64,000 bases of DNA from positions 1 through 64,000 of the forward strand of contig NZ_JACEHH010000002.1 in assembly GCF_014154935.1 (NCBI RefSeq), read 5' to 3'. Within the stretch, counting starts at the first letter, position 1. Each line of letters begins with the position of its first letter. This document shows, piece after piece, positions 8,534 to 16,085 of this stretch. The notes beneath the pieces are model-generated. The model worked only from the letters and a program-made list of their open reading frames with translations, was not told where the DNA came from and ran no database searches. This stretch comes from Stieleria mannarensis (GTDB lineage: Bacteria > Planctomycetota > Planctomycetia > Pirellulales > Pirellulaceae). The translations under genes were made by a program, and so were the position numbers.

Positions 8534-10273
8534 ATGCTCCGATTTCGATTTGCAGCGATTTGTTTCGCAGCGGCGACGATTTGTCCGCACTCCACTGCTA
8601 CGGCGGCCGATCTCGCCCCGTCAGAGCCGCCTCCGAACATCATTTACATCATGTCCGACGACATGGGATACTCGGACATCGGATGTTACGGCAGCGAAAT
8701 CGACACGCCGAATTTGAATGCCCTCGCCGACCAGGGGATTCGCTACACCCAGTTCTACAACACCGCCCGCTGCTGCCCGACGCGGGCGAGTCTGTTGACG
8801 GGGCTGTACCCGCACCAGGCGGGGATCGGTCACATGATGAACGACCGAGGCTATGACGGATACCGCGGCGATTTGAATCGGAACTGCGTCACGCTGGCCG
8901 AAGTGCTCAAGCCGGCCGGCTACCGCACCTACCTGTCGGGGAAATGGCACGTCACCAAACAGATCCGCCCCCAGAATGAAGCCGACAAACACAACTGGCC
9001 GCGACAACGCGGCTTCGACCGCTTTTACGGAACGATCCACGGCGCCGGCAGTTTCTTTGATCCCAACACGTTGACGCGGGACAACCAATACATCTCACCC
9101 GCGGATGACCCCGAATACGGGCCAGAGGATCAATCCAACGGCACGTTCTACTACACCGATGCGATCGCCGACCACGCCGTCCGCTTTATCAACGAACACC
9201 ACTTTGAAACCGGCGACCAGCCGTTTTTCATGTACGTCAGTTTCACCGCGGCCCATTGGCCGATGCATGCGTTGGAAAAGGACGTCGCAAAGTACAAAGG
9301 GAAATACGATGCCGGATACGACGCCGTTCGCGCGGCACGCTACCAAAAAATGATTGACCTAGGCGTGATCGATCCGAACGCGACGACACTGTTCCCGATC
9401 CCCGAAAATGCCAAGGAAACTGAATTCTGGGAATGGGACAAACGCAACATGGAAGTCTACGCGGCGATGATCGACAACATGGATCAGGGCATCGGCCGAA
9501 TCGTCGACGCACTTCGCGATACCGGCCAATTCGAAAACACGCTGATTTGTTTCTTTCAAGACAACGGCGGATGCGCGGAAAACTACGGCCGTGGCGGTAA
9601 AGGGGTGGATCGCGCTAAAACGGCCACGCTACCCGAGTTGCCCAACAACTATTTGCAAGGAAACATGCAACCGAAACAAACCCGCGATGGTTTCCCGGTT
9701 CGCACCGGCAAAGGCGTCATGGCCGGGCCGGCCGACACTTACATCGGCTACGGACGTGCCTGGGCCACCGTCTCCAACACGCCCTTTCGCGAATACAAAC
9801 ACTGGGTGCACGAAGGTGGCATCTCGACGCCGTTGATCGTCCACTGGCCGGCCAAGGTGACGCGACACGGCGAGTTGGAACATACACCGGGACACCTGGT
9901 CGACTTGATGGCGACCGCCGTGGATGTTTCGGGGGCTGACTACCCGGCTGTTTTCCACGGCGGCAACCGGATCAATCCGATGGAAGGCAAAAGCCTGGTG
10001 CCGACCTTCGCCGGCCAACCGATCGAGCGCGAGGCAATCTACTGGGAACACGAAGGCAATCGTGCGATCCGCGTCGGCGATTACAAGTTGGTCGCCAAGG
10101 GGGCCAAGGGAAAGTGGGAACTGTACAACATCGCGGCCGATCGAAGCGAACAACATGACCTGGCCGACGAACAACCCGAGCGAGTCGAATCGTTGGCCGC
10201 CATGTGGCAGGCCTACGCCGAGCGGGCCGACGTGCTGCCGATCAACCCGAACAAGAAAGGGAAGAAGAAGTAG
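8534..10273 (+). CDS. Exported arylsulfatase
   Basis: A 579-residue sulfatase of the arylsulfatase A type. Residues 1-25 form a signal peptide. The metal-binding pair lies in IMSDDMGYSD (Asp42-Asp43). The formylglycine motif is C80-C-P-T-R84 followed by ASLLTG. GKWHVTK carries the conserved active-site Lys and His, and QDNGGCAENY carries further metal ligands. The length fits the family. It ends in the basic run NKKGKKK, and repeat A (copy 2) begins one base after the stop codon. It is divergent from the sulfatase at 6786-8312 with 221 bp between them, so a shared regulatory region is likely. The two enzymes are not close paralogues outside the core motifs, which suggests different sulfated substrates. 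Confidence 0.93.
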   Translation: MLRFRFAAICFAAATICPHSTATAADLAPSEPPPNIIYIMSDDMGYSDIGCYGSEIDTPNLNALADQGIRYTQFYNTARCCPTRASLLTGLYPHQAGIGHMMNDRGYDGYRGDLNRNCVTLAEVLKPAGYRTYLSGKWHVTKQIRPQNEADKHNWPRQRGFDRFYGTIHGAGSFFDPNTLTRDNQYISPADDPEYGPEDQSNGTFYYTDAIADHAVRFINEHHFETGDQPFFMYVSFTAAHWPMHALEKDVAKYKGKYDAGYDAVRAARYQKMIDLGVIDPNATTLFPIPENAKETEFWEWDKRNMEVYAAMIDNMDQGIGRIVDALRDTGQFENTLICFFQDNGGCAENYGRGGKGVDRAKTATLPELPNNYLQGNMQPKQTRDGFPVRTGKGVMAGPADTYIGYGRAWATVSNTPFREYKHWVHEGGISTPLIVHWPAKVTRHGELEHTPGHLVDLMATAVDVSGADYPAVFHGGNRINPMEGKSLVPTFAGQPIEREAIYWEHEGNRAIRVGDYKLVAKGAKGKWELYNIAADRSEQHDLADEQPERVESLAAMWQAYAERADVLPINPNKKGKKK

Positions 10274-10347
10274 CTGGTGTTCAGGCTTTAGCCGCCCATG
10301 GTCGCTGCTTCGCAGCGACGGGAATCGCCTAAAGGCTAGACACCAAC
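10274..10347. repeat. Dispersed palindromic repeat A, copy 2
   Basis: A 74-bp copy running from CTGGTGTTCAGGCTTTAGCC to GGCTAGACACCAAC, with the inner hairpin GCTGCTTCGCAGC. It fills the whole space between two convergent genes: it starts directly after the sulfatase stop (10271-10273) and contains the stop codon of the sigma-factor gene (CTA at 10336-10338 on the plus strand). Confidence 0.88.
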
Positions 10348-11238
10348 GTGCGCTCGAAAAAAGCCGATGGTGGATTGCACCAACCGGTCGCGGGCGGTAG
10401 CGTTTTCACCTGATTCCGAACCGGGACGGAGTTCCTCCAGATTGGCGCGACAAAACGAACACCCGAGCGTCTGGACGTGAAAACCTACGTAGCTGGCCCA
10501 GGCGTCCGGCAGAATCCCGAGGGTGTACTTGCCCAACGTGCTGCGTTTGGGACAACTGGGGCGTTCCGCTTCCCAGACGCGACTTAACAAACCGTCGGCC
10601 AGCACGGCATCATCGGGCCAGTTGCCGGCACGCTCCGCCGACTGCCTCAAGTCATCACGCAATCGTCCGATCAGTCGACGCTTGACGACGGCGACTTCGT
10701 TTTCACTGATCTCCATCACCGCGGCGAGTTCTTGATTGCGTCGCCGGGCGAAAAACAATCCTTCGGCGATTTCCAACTCTTTGAACCGCTGGCCCGACTG
10801 CAAGTCATCGGCGAGACGACGGATCGCGGTCGCCAGCGCCACCGTGGTGGCTTGGTTCTGTTCTTCACGTCGGACGTACCAACTGACACTTGGTTCGGTC
10901 GACTCCGCGGTGGCAAGTGCGTCGATTGAGTCTTCCTGGCCGAAATCACACACCGGAAACTCTCGCGTGATACCGCTGCGGCGGTAATGATCGATGATGC
11001 GGTAGCGCAGAATTTGAAACAGAAAGGATTCCAGTTCGCCGTCGCCGCGATAGTTTTCCCGCGAATCCAAGAACGAGACGAACGTTTCTTGGACCAAGTC
11101 TTCGGCGGTGGCCAAGGAGTCGACACGATGGAGCGCGAACGCGATCAAACGACGCTGGAATCGGTCCACGAATTGCCGCCACCCGTCTTGGTCGCCGGTT
11201 TGAATCAATTGCAGAAGATGCGTGTCAGCTTCGTTCAC
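10336..11238 (-). CDS. Sigma-70 family (ECF-like) factor with Cys/His C-terminal tail
   Basis: A 300-residue RNA polymerase sigma factor. Region 2 spans about residues 14-88 (DLVQETFVSFLDSR, then FQILRYRIIDHYRR). Region 4 spans about 135-195, with the helix-turn-helix RRRNQELAAVMEISENEVAV. The last 75 residues are not part of ordinary ECF factors: they hold C229, H254, C260 and C263 in a pattern like a zinc-binding anti-sigma finger (FHVQTLGCSFCRANLEEL). The GTG at 11238 is preferred because it starts eight bases after the stop of the upstream gene and opens directly into region 2; the longer ORF from 11358 overlaps that gene. It is the last gene of the kinase cluster. Sigma factors encoded beside Ser/Thr kinases have been described in planctomycetes, and the kinase may control this one (inference). 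The final codons come from repeat A. Confidence 0.85.
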   Translation of the reverse strand: MNEADTHLLQLIQTGDQDGWRQFVDRFQRRLIAFALHRVDSLATAEDLVQETFVSFLDSRENYRGDGELESFLFQILRYRIIDHYRRSGITREFPVCDFGQEDSIDALATAESTEPSVSWYVRREEQNQATTVALATAIRRLADDLQSGQRFKELEIAEGLFFARRRNQELAAVMEISENEVAVVKRRLIGRLRDDLRQSAERAGNWPDDAVLADGLLSRVWEAERPSCPKRSTLGKYTLGILPDAWASYVGFHVQTLGCSFCRANLEELRPGSESGENATARDRLVQSTIGFFRAHVGV

Positions 11239-11246
11239 GGAGCGCC

Positions 11247-12605
11247 CTAACCGAGGAACATGGCAAGGATCAGGCCGCCCATCACGACCACACCTGCCAA
11301 TCCTAACACGACCTGACTGCGATAGTAGCCTTTGGTGATCCAATTGAGGCCCAAACACAACGCGATGGTGGCGAGGACCAGCATAACGATTCCAAACGCT
11401 TGCGACAGACGCCCGATTCGGGATCGTTCAAACGCTTCGGCGGCCGTCGTGCGTGCGGCATCGACCTGCCGTGCGTCGGGCACTTCGACCAGAACGGCTT
11501 CTCGCCAAACGTCGCCGTAAGAACGGGACAGTCGCTGAGCGAATCGATCGATGACATGCCGATCGTCAATGATCGCATACGATTGGCCGCGGAAGGAAAA
11601 CGCTGCTTGCCGGACCGCATCCTCCAAGGCGGCTTTGCGGGCTTGCCCCTCGGTCGATTGAAATTCGCCGGAGTACCCGACAACGAATTTGCGTTGCGGA
11701 TACCGGGACACAAATTGGTCGAACGATTCGACCCAAGGTTTCTCGGTCACAAAGGCCTGGTAGGTGGATTGGCGGCCGCCCATCGTCGCGGTGCAGGTGA
11801 GCAGTCGGTTTTGAAGCTGGTCTTGTTGATCCCAAGGTGCCGGCAGCGAAGGCGACTTGGAGGCAGAGAAATGGATCGCAAGCTCGTTTTCGGTCGCTTC
11901 GGATGGTGCGTTGACCGGACGGGTTCCGATGCCGATCGCGGAGAACTGCGTCCTCAGACGTGAGATCGCAACCGGAAGCAAGGAGTCGAGATCGGGGCCG
12001 TCAGCGGAAACGACGACCTTGTCGGGATCGACAACGTCATTGCTCTCCTTTTCATCGTCGCGAAGCAGCACTCGGTTTTCAGCGAGTTTCTCTTTCAGGC
12101 CGGATACCAAAGAATCCATCGCGGAGCCATCACTCGGATACACGTTCGCCGTGAAGGTCTGCGTGTCCGTCGTTCGCCACGTTCCGGTCGGCTGTTGTTG
12201 GGAGGTTGCGTTTGGCTGAAGTGAATCCTCGTCGGAGATCTGATCAACCGGTTTCAGGACCGGCGGCGGTACCGGACGCTGGGGCGGCGAGGGAGCAGCG
12301 GAGGTCGATGACTCACTGGGAATGGAAGGAACATCGACGTTGATCGAATCGAGAGGCCGATCGGGTACTCTGGTTCCCGCAGCGTGCTGGTCGGCCCAGG
12401 AATGGTGCTCGGACGAGGCGACCCGCCGCAGGCTGTAGGTCGCCATCACTAGAAACATTGGCACGATGATCAACAAAAACACGCCCGCCACGATCGCAGC
12501 GACACGGCCGGCAGTCGATTTTGCACTGACCGCCGAAACGATCACGACGACCAAGATGCCAAAGTAGATTCCGATGACGATCAACAAGAAATAGCTGACA
12601 AACAT
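11247..12605 (-). CDS. Membrane protein of the kinase cluster, function unknown
   Basis: A 452-residue protein I do not recognise. Two hydrophobic segments lie at about residues 5-27 and 35-57 and two more near the C-terminus (about 395-415 and 425-447). They frame a soluble centre that starts with a Pro/Ser-rich linker (about 75-140). The central part has mixed alpha/beta character and contains several Asp-rich stretches, but no catalytic motif. Its start codon overlaps the kinase stop (TAATG), a strong sign of translational coupling. The sigma-factor gene starts eight bases after its stop. The layout suggests a membrane partner or sensor for the kinase; that role is inferred from position only. 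Confidence 0.8.
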   Translation of the reverse strand: MFVSYFLLIVIGIYFGILVVVIVSAVSAKSTAGRVAAIVAGVFLLIIVPMFLVMATYSLRRVASSEHHSWADQHAAGTRVPDRPLDSINVDVPSIPSESSTSAAPSPPQRPVPPPVLKPVDQISDEDSLQPNATSQQQPTGTWRTTDTQTFTANVYPSDGSAMDSLVSGLKEKLAENRVLLRDDEKESNDVVDPDKVVVSADGPDLDSLLPVAISRLRTQFSAIGIGTRPVNAPSEATENELAIHFSASKSPSLPAPWDQQDQLQNRLLTCTATMGGRQSTYQAFVTEKPWVESFDQFVSRYPQRKFVVGYSGEFQSTEGQARKAALEDAVRQAAFSFRGQSYAIIDDRHVIDRFAQRLSRSYGDVWREAVLVEVPDARQVDAARTTAAEAFERSRIGRLSQAFGIVMLVLATIALCLGLNWITKGYYRSQVVLGLAGVVVMGGLILAMFLG

Positions 12606-14314
12606 TAGGAAACTCGCTCCGCGGTCGGTGAATTAGCGCAATAGGAATCTATCAGTGGACTCTTGGGCCGCGACCGATCGTGTCCAGATCGATGCGATGG
12701 GGCGGTCCTGGTTCGCATTGCATCGCGTTGGTCCCACGAGCTGTCGTCTGGTTCTTCCCAGAGCGACGTCAATTGGACCGTGATCGCGCCGGCCATCGTC
12801 GCGGCCATCGACAGGATCGCGAAGTCCAGTCGAAAGACATTCAGTCCCAATGCGACGCCATATAGTCCCGCCGCGACACCACTGACCGACCCTGCAATCA
12901 GCGTGCGTCCGACCCGGATTCGCTGAGGTCGTTGCGGATCGGCAAAACACCGCCAGTCCATCAGCAGGGTCGCGGTCAAGCCACCTGCCCAGCATCCGGC
13001 AAGTGCATCTTCAAATGGAATTCGATTGAACACATAGTGAAGCAAGCCGTAGATCAACGCCCAAACCCCGAGCAGCCAGACCCGCGTGGCCAGAGGGGTA
13101 AACCAGCGCGGCGCTGGCGGCTGGGAAAAAATAATCGTCATGGCCAATGACATTGAAATCAGCCAAATCCAAACCGGCATCAATACCAGCGCGATCGCAT
13201 CGAGATCGCCGGCGACCTCGGGAGTGACGACAAAAGCCAGAACGCCCAATAGGATCGTGGACACGAACGACAGAGCCACGCGGGTCAGATACCGTGCGTC
13301 AGCCATCCGTCGTAATCTCGCATCGATCACTTGATGCGCGTCGCCCCGGCGTGACGGTGTTTCTGATTCGGCGGTGTCGCGGGTGGCTTGCCGTGCACCG
13401 ACCGTGTCGGCCAAGTCTTCGATCCCCAACGATTCAGGCTCTGGTGGCAATGGATTCGTCGGGGAGACGGGCTTTTTTCCGATCAACGACAAACTGGCGG
13501 GAATCGAATCGTCGCTCACCCTTGTCGATTCACAGCCGAGTGCATCAGCCATCTCCCTGGCGGACTGGAAACGCTTTGCCGGGTCACGGTCCATCGCCTT
13601 GCGAACCACGCCGGCAAACGGTTCTTCCAACACGCTGACATCGACTTCACCGCTCAGATGTTTCATCAAGATCTCGCCGACACTTTCGCCGTCAAAGGGC
13701 GGTTTGCCGGTCAGCATTTCATACAACATCACGCCCAGGGCATACAGATCGACGGTTTTGTCGTAGCGCCCCATGCTGATTTCCGGGGCCATGTAGTGCA
13801 CGCTTCCCACCGTCATCGTATGCCCGCTGGCATGGCTGACGGTGATCACCTTGCTCAAACTGTAATCGCCGATTTTGACGACACCGTCTTCGAAGAAAAT
13901 GTTGTGCGGCTTCAAGTCTCGGTGCACGATTCCGGCGCCGTGCAAGTAGTCGATTCCCTTGGCAAGCTCGCGAACGAAGAACATCGCCTGCGCCGGATCG
14001 ATTCCCTGGGGTGACGCATCCAAGATCTCTCGCAGGGAAGCGCCGGAAACATACTCCATGATCACCCAGGGTGTCCCATCGTCGCCCTGTTTGACGTCGA
14101 AGATCATCACCAGATGCGGTGATTTTAAATTCATGCAGTGGCCGATGCCGCGCAGTTCGATGTCCTCGTAATTTTGCACCGCTTTGAGAGCGACTTCGCG
14201 GCCCGCATCACTGGTCGCAAAGTAGACCTCGCCGAATCCGCCGCGTCCGAGCGCGTGCTGGATCGTGTATCCCTCCAGCGGACGGTCGCCTTGTTGGTAG
14301 TGAAACGCTGGCAT
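12605..14314 (-). CDS. Membrane Ser/Thr protein kinase
   Basis: A 569-residue Hanks-type protein kinase. The catalytic domain spans about residues 15-270: glycine loop LGRGGFGEVY, Lys44, HRDLKPHN (131-138) with catalytic Asp133, metal-binding Asp150, and APE at 176-178. The usual DFG motif reads DYS (150-152). An acidic and Ser-rich linker follows. The C-terminal third has about five or six hydrophobic segments, so the kinase is anchored by a multi-pass domain, not the usual single helix. It starts nine bases after the FHA-like gene and overlaps the next gene by TAATG. With a sigma factor two genes downstream, the likely targets are the FHA-like protein and the sigma factor (inference). Confidence 0.92.
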   Translation of the reverse strand: MPAFHYQQGDRPLEGYTIQHALGRGGFGEVYFATSDAGREVALKAVQNYEDIELRGIGHCMNLKSPHLVMIFDVKQGDDGTPWVIMEYVSGASLREILDASPQGIDPAQAMFFVRELAKGIDYLHGAGIVHRDLKPHNIFFEDGVVKIGDYSLSKVITVSHASGHTMTVGSVHYMAPEISMGRYDKTVDLYALGVMLYEMLTGKPPFDGESVGEILMKHLSGEVDVSVLEEPFAGVVRKAMDRDPAKRFQSAREMADALGCESTRVSDDSIPASLSLIGKKPVSPTNPLPPEPESLGIEDLADTVGARQATRDTAESETPSRRGDAHQVIDARLRRMADARYLTRVALSFVSTILLGVLAFVVTPEVAGDLDAIALVLMPVWIWLISMSLAMTIIFSQPPAPRWFTPLATRVWLLGVWALIYGLLHYVFNRIPFEDALAGCWAGGLTATLLMDWRCFADPQRPQRIRVGRTLIAGSVSGVAAGLYGVALGLNVFRLDFAILSMAATMAGAITVQLTSLWEEPDDSSWDQRDAMRTRTAPSHRSGHDRSRPKSPLIDSYCANSPTAERVS

Positions 14315-14323
14315 GCCGCGACC

Positions 14324-15886
14324 CTAAGACAGATTGACTTGATTGAGTGTGAAACGCGTCTCGCCGAGTAAGACCGGGCGATCGAGTTCCAGTTGATGGA
14401 CGTCACCGCCCGGTTCTGCGAATTTCATCGCGTAACCACCGGTCGCGCGAAACATCACGATCGGTCGCTCGCCGCGGGGAATCGAAAAGTGGCCGCCAGA
14501 GTCCGAAAACAGCAGCGAATCGGCCATCAGCGCCGCACAGCGAATCTCACGTTTGGCCAGCCCCGCCCCAGACAATTGCAGCACCGCCGAACCGCTTGCG
14601 GGAACGGTCTTGCGAAACTTTAAACGTCCCCGTCGGCCGTATCCGAGCGAATCACCGTCGGCCAGCAATCGGCGTTTGGCCGGGCGATCATTGACGCGGA
14701 ACTCCGCTTCCGACTCGGCAAAATAGTCTTCGCCCGCGCGGCGGATGAACAACGCCGCCGACGGCCTCTCGGTCATTAGCGGCAAATCGTATCGCGTGGA
14801 CGTCGATGACGGCCCCACCGATACGCGCTCCGCATCGAGCAACAGAATCGCCCCTACCCCATCGACCCGCAATATCCTGGCACAATCCTCCTCTTCGTCC
14901 GATCGTTGATGTCTAGGCTTTAGCCGATTCTCCGACGCTGCTTCGCAGCCGGAGTGTGCGGCTAAAGCCTGAACACCAACAGGTCTACCCGTCGGAATCG
15001 AGGCGTAACCGTCGAGCAGCCCCAAGGGTCCCGAACGCACGCTGGCGGAATGGGCCGCAAGTTCGGCCAGTGCCTTGCGCGTCTCCGCGATCCAAGCTGC
15101 ATCCGAGATCACTTGTGAGACCAAGGCGAGTTCGCGATCGGCTTCCTGATAGCATGCCCGGTCGATCAATTCGTTAGCGCTTGCACATCGATCGAAACAG
15201 GATCGCAGTTCGTTCAGGCGAGCATCCGTCGGCGCCATGTCGATTGCCATTTGCAACCAGTCCCGGCCGCGATCCAATCGACCGCTCTCGAGGTCGGCGA
15301 CAATCCGCTCCAGGATCGCTGGCAACAGTGCCTGGATCTTGTCCACCAACAATCGATGACGTCGAAGTTCTGCATCAAGCGACTGGACGATTGCGACGCC
15401 CGCCTCAAAATCCCGTGCGGCGACCGCCTGCCCGATCCGATCGGCTGCCGCAGCGGCCAGCGTGCGTTTGCGTTCGATTTCGGCAGCGAGCCTGGAATGG
15501 GTTGGACCGGGTGGCAAGAGATGTTGTCCCAACGTGAATTGACCGAGCAGAGCCTGCATTTTAGCCTCCCGGGCTGCCTCTTGCTCGGCGGCCGCCTGGG
15601 CACACTGTTGCGATTCCATTTCAATGATTTCGTGAACCAGATCGACGACCTCGCTGGTTCGTCCGGCCAGACGTTGTGCCTTGTCCGCATCCGATTTGGC
15701 ATCGCGGTGGTGTTGGCGATCAAGGTGTTGCCGTGAACGTTGAATCAAATGAGCGATCAACAAATCCGTCAACCGCTGGCCGTCGCGGTGCTCCCGTTGC
15801 GGTGTCGTGATCAACAGCTGGAACGCTTCGTCCAAACGCCCTGCGGCAATCGCGGTCTCGATTCGTTTGAGTTGGATTGGAAACAC
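14324..15886 (-). CDS. FHA-like protein of the kinase cluster with in-frame repeat
   Basis: A 520-residue protein with a GTG start. The N-terminal half (about 1-290) is alpha-helical, rich in Ala, Arg and Glu, with TPR-like helical pairs and likely coiled coil. The C-terminal part (about 375-515) has a beta-rich pattern resembling an FHA phosphopeptide-binding domain (FRVNDRPAKRRLLADGD, then a Gly-rich strand and LKFRK), apparently followed by a second similar unit. The FHA assignment is by pattern and is not certain. Between the two halves, residues about 303-328 are translated from a copy of repeat A (14905-14980) that sits in frame and acts as a linker. The gene lies between the coiled-coil gene and the kinase gene, fitting an adaptor that reads phosphorylated partners. 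Confidence 0.75.
   Translation of the reverse strand: MFPIQLKRIETAIAAGRLDEAFQLLITTPQREHRDGQRLTDLLIAHLIQRSRQHLDRQHHRDAKSDADKAQRLAGRTSEVVDLVHEIIEMESQQCAQAAAEQEAAREAKMQALLGQFTLGQHLLPPGPTHSRLAAEIERKRTLAAAAADRIGQAVAARDFEAGVAIVQSLDAELRRHRLLVDKIQALLPAILERIVADLESGRLDRGRDWLQMAIDMAPTDARLNELRSCFDRCASANELIDRACYQEADRELALVSQVISDAAWIAETRKALAELAAHSASVRSGPLGLLDGYASIPTGRPVGVQALAAHSGCEAASENRLKPRHQRSDEEEDCARILRVDGVGAILLLDAERVSVGPSSTSTRYDLPLMTERPSAALFIRRAGEDYFAESEAEFRVNDRPAKRRLLADGDSLGYGRRGRLKFRKTVPASGSAVLQLSGAGLAKREIRCAALMADSLLFSDSGGHFSIPRGERPIVMFRATGGYAMKFAEPGGDVHQLELDRPVLLGETRFTLNQVNLS
14905..14980. repeat. Dispersed palindromic repeat A, copy 3, inside a coding sequence
   Basis: This copy begins GTTGATGTCTAGGCTTTAGC and ends GGCTAAAGCCTGAACACCAA, so the two ends are near-perfect inverted repeats. 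It lies wholly inside the FHA-like gene without breaking its frame. It contains no stop in the reading frame used, although the plus strand shows TAG at both ends. Confidence 0.88.
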
Positions 15887-15924
15887 GGCTGGGATGTTCG
15901 CTGGATTGTTGAATCGGTTTTGCG

Positions 15925-16085
15925 CTGGTGTTCAGGCTTTAGCCGTACGTTGTCGCTTTCGATCACAAACTGAGCCGCAGGCGCTAGCCTCGGGCCTTAC
16001 AAGTCTCGAAGCGCAAGCCAAGGCCCGCGGCTAGCGCCGTCGGCTCAAAAAGTAAGTGGCATTGGCCTAAAGGCTAGACACCAAC
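15925..16085. repeat. Dispersed palindromic repeat A, copy 4, interrupted
   Basis: The left part begins CTGGTGTTCAGGCTTTAGCC and the right part ends GGCCTAAAGGCTAGACACCA. The middle is replaced by a different 76-bp palindromic element at 15971-16046. The copy fills most of the gap between two genes of the kinase cluster and supplies the stop codon of the coiled-coil gene (16067-16069). Confidence 0.85.
15971..16046. repeat. Second palindromic element nested in repeat A
   Basis: The left arm TGAGCCGCAGGCGCTAGCCT pairs imperfectly with the right arm, which reads GCGGCTAGCGCCGTCGGCTC. The inner GGGCCTT and AAGGCCC continue the stem. A looser relative may occur at 30917-30978. Confidence 0.8.
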
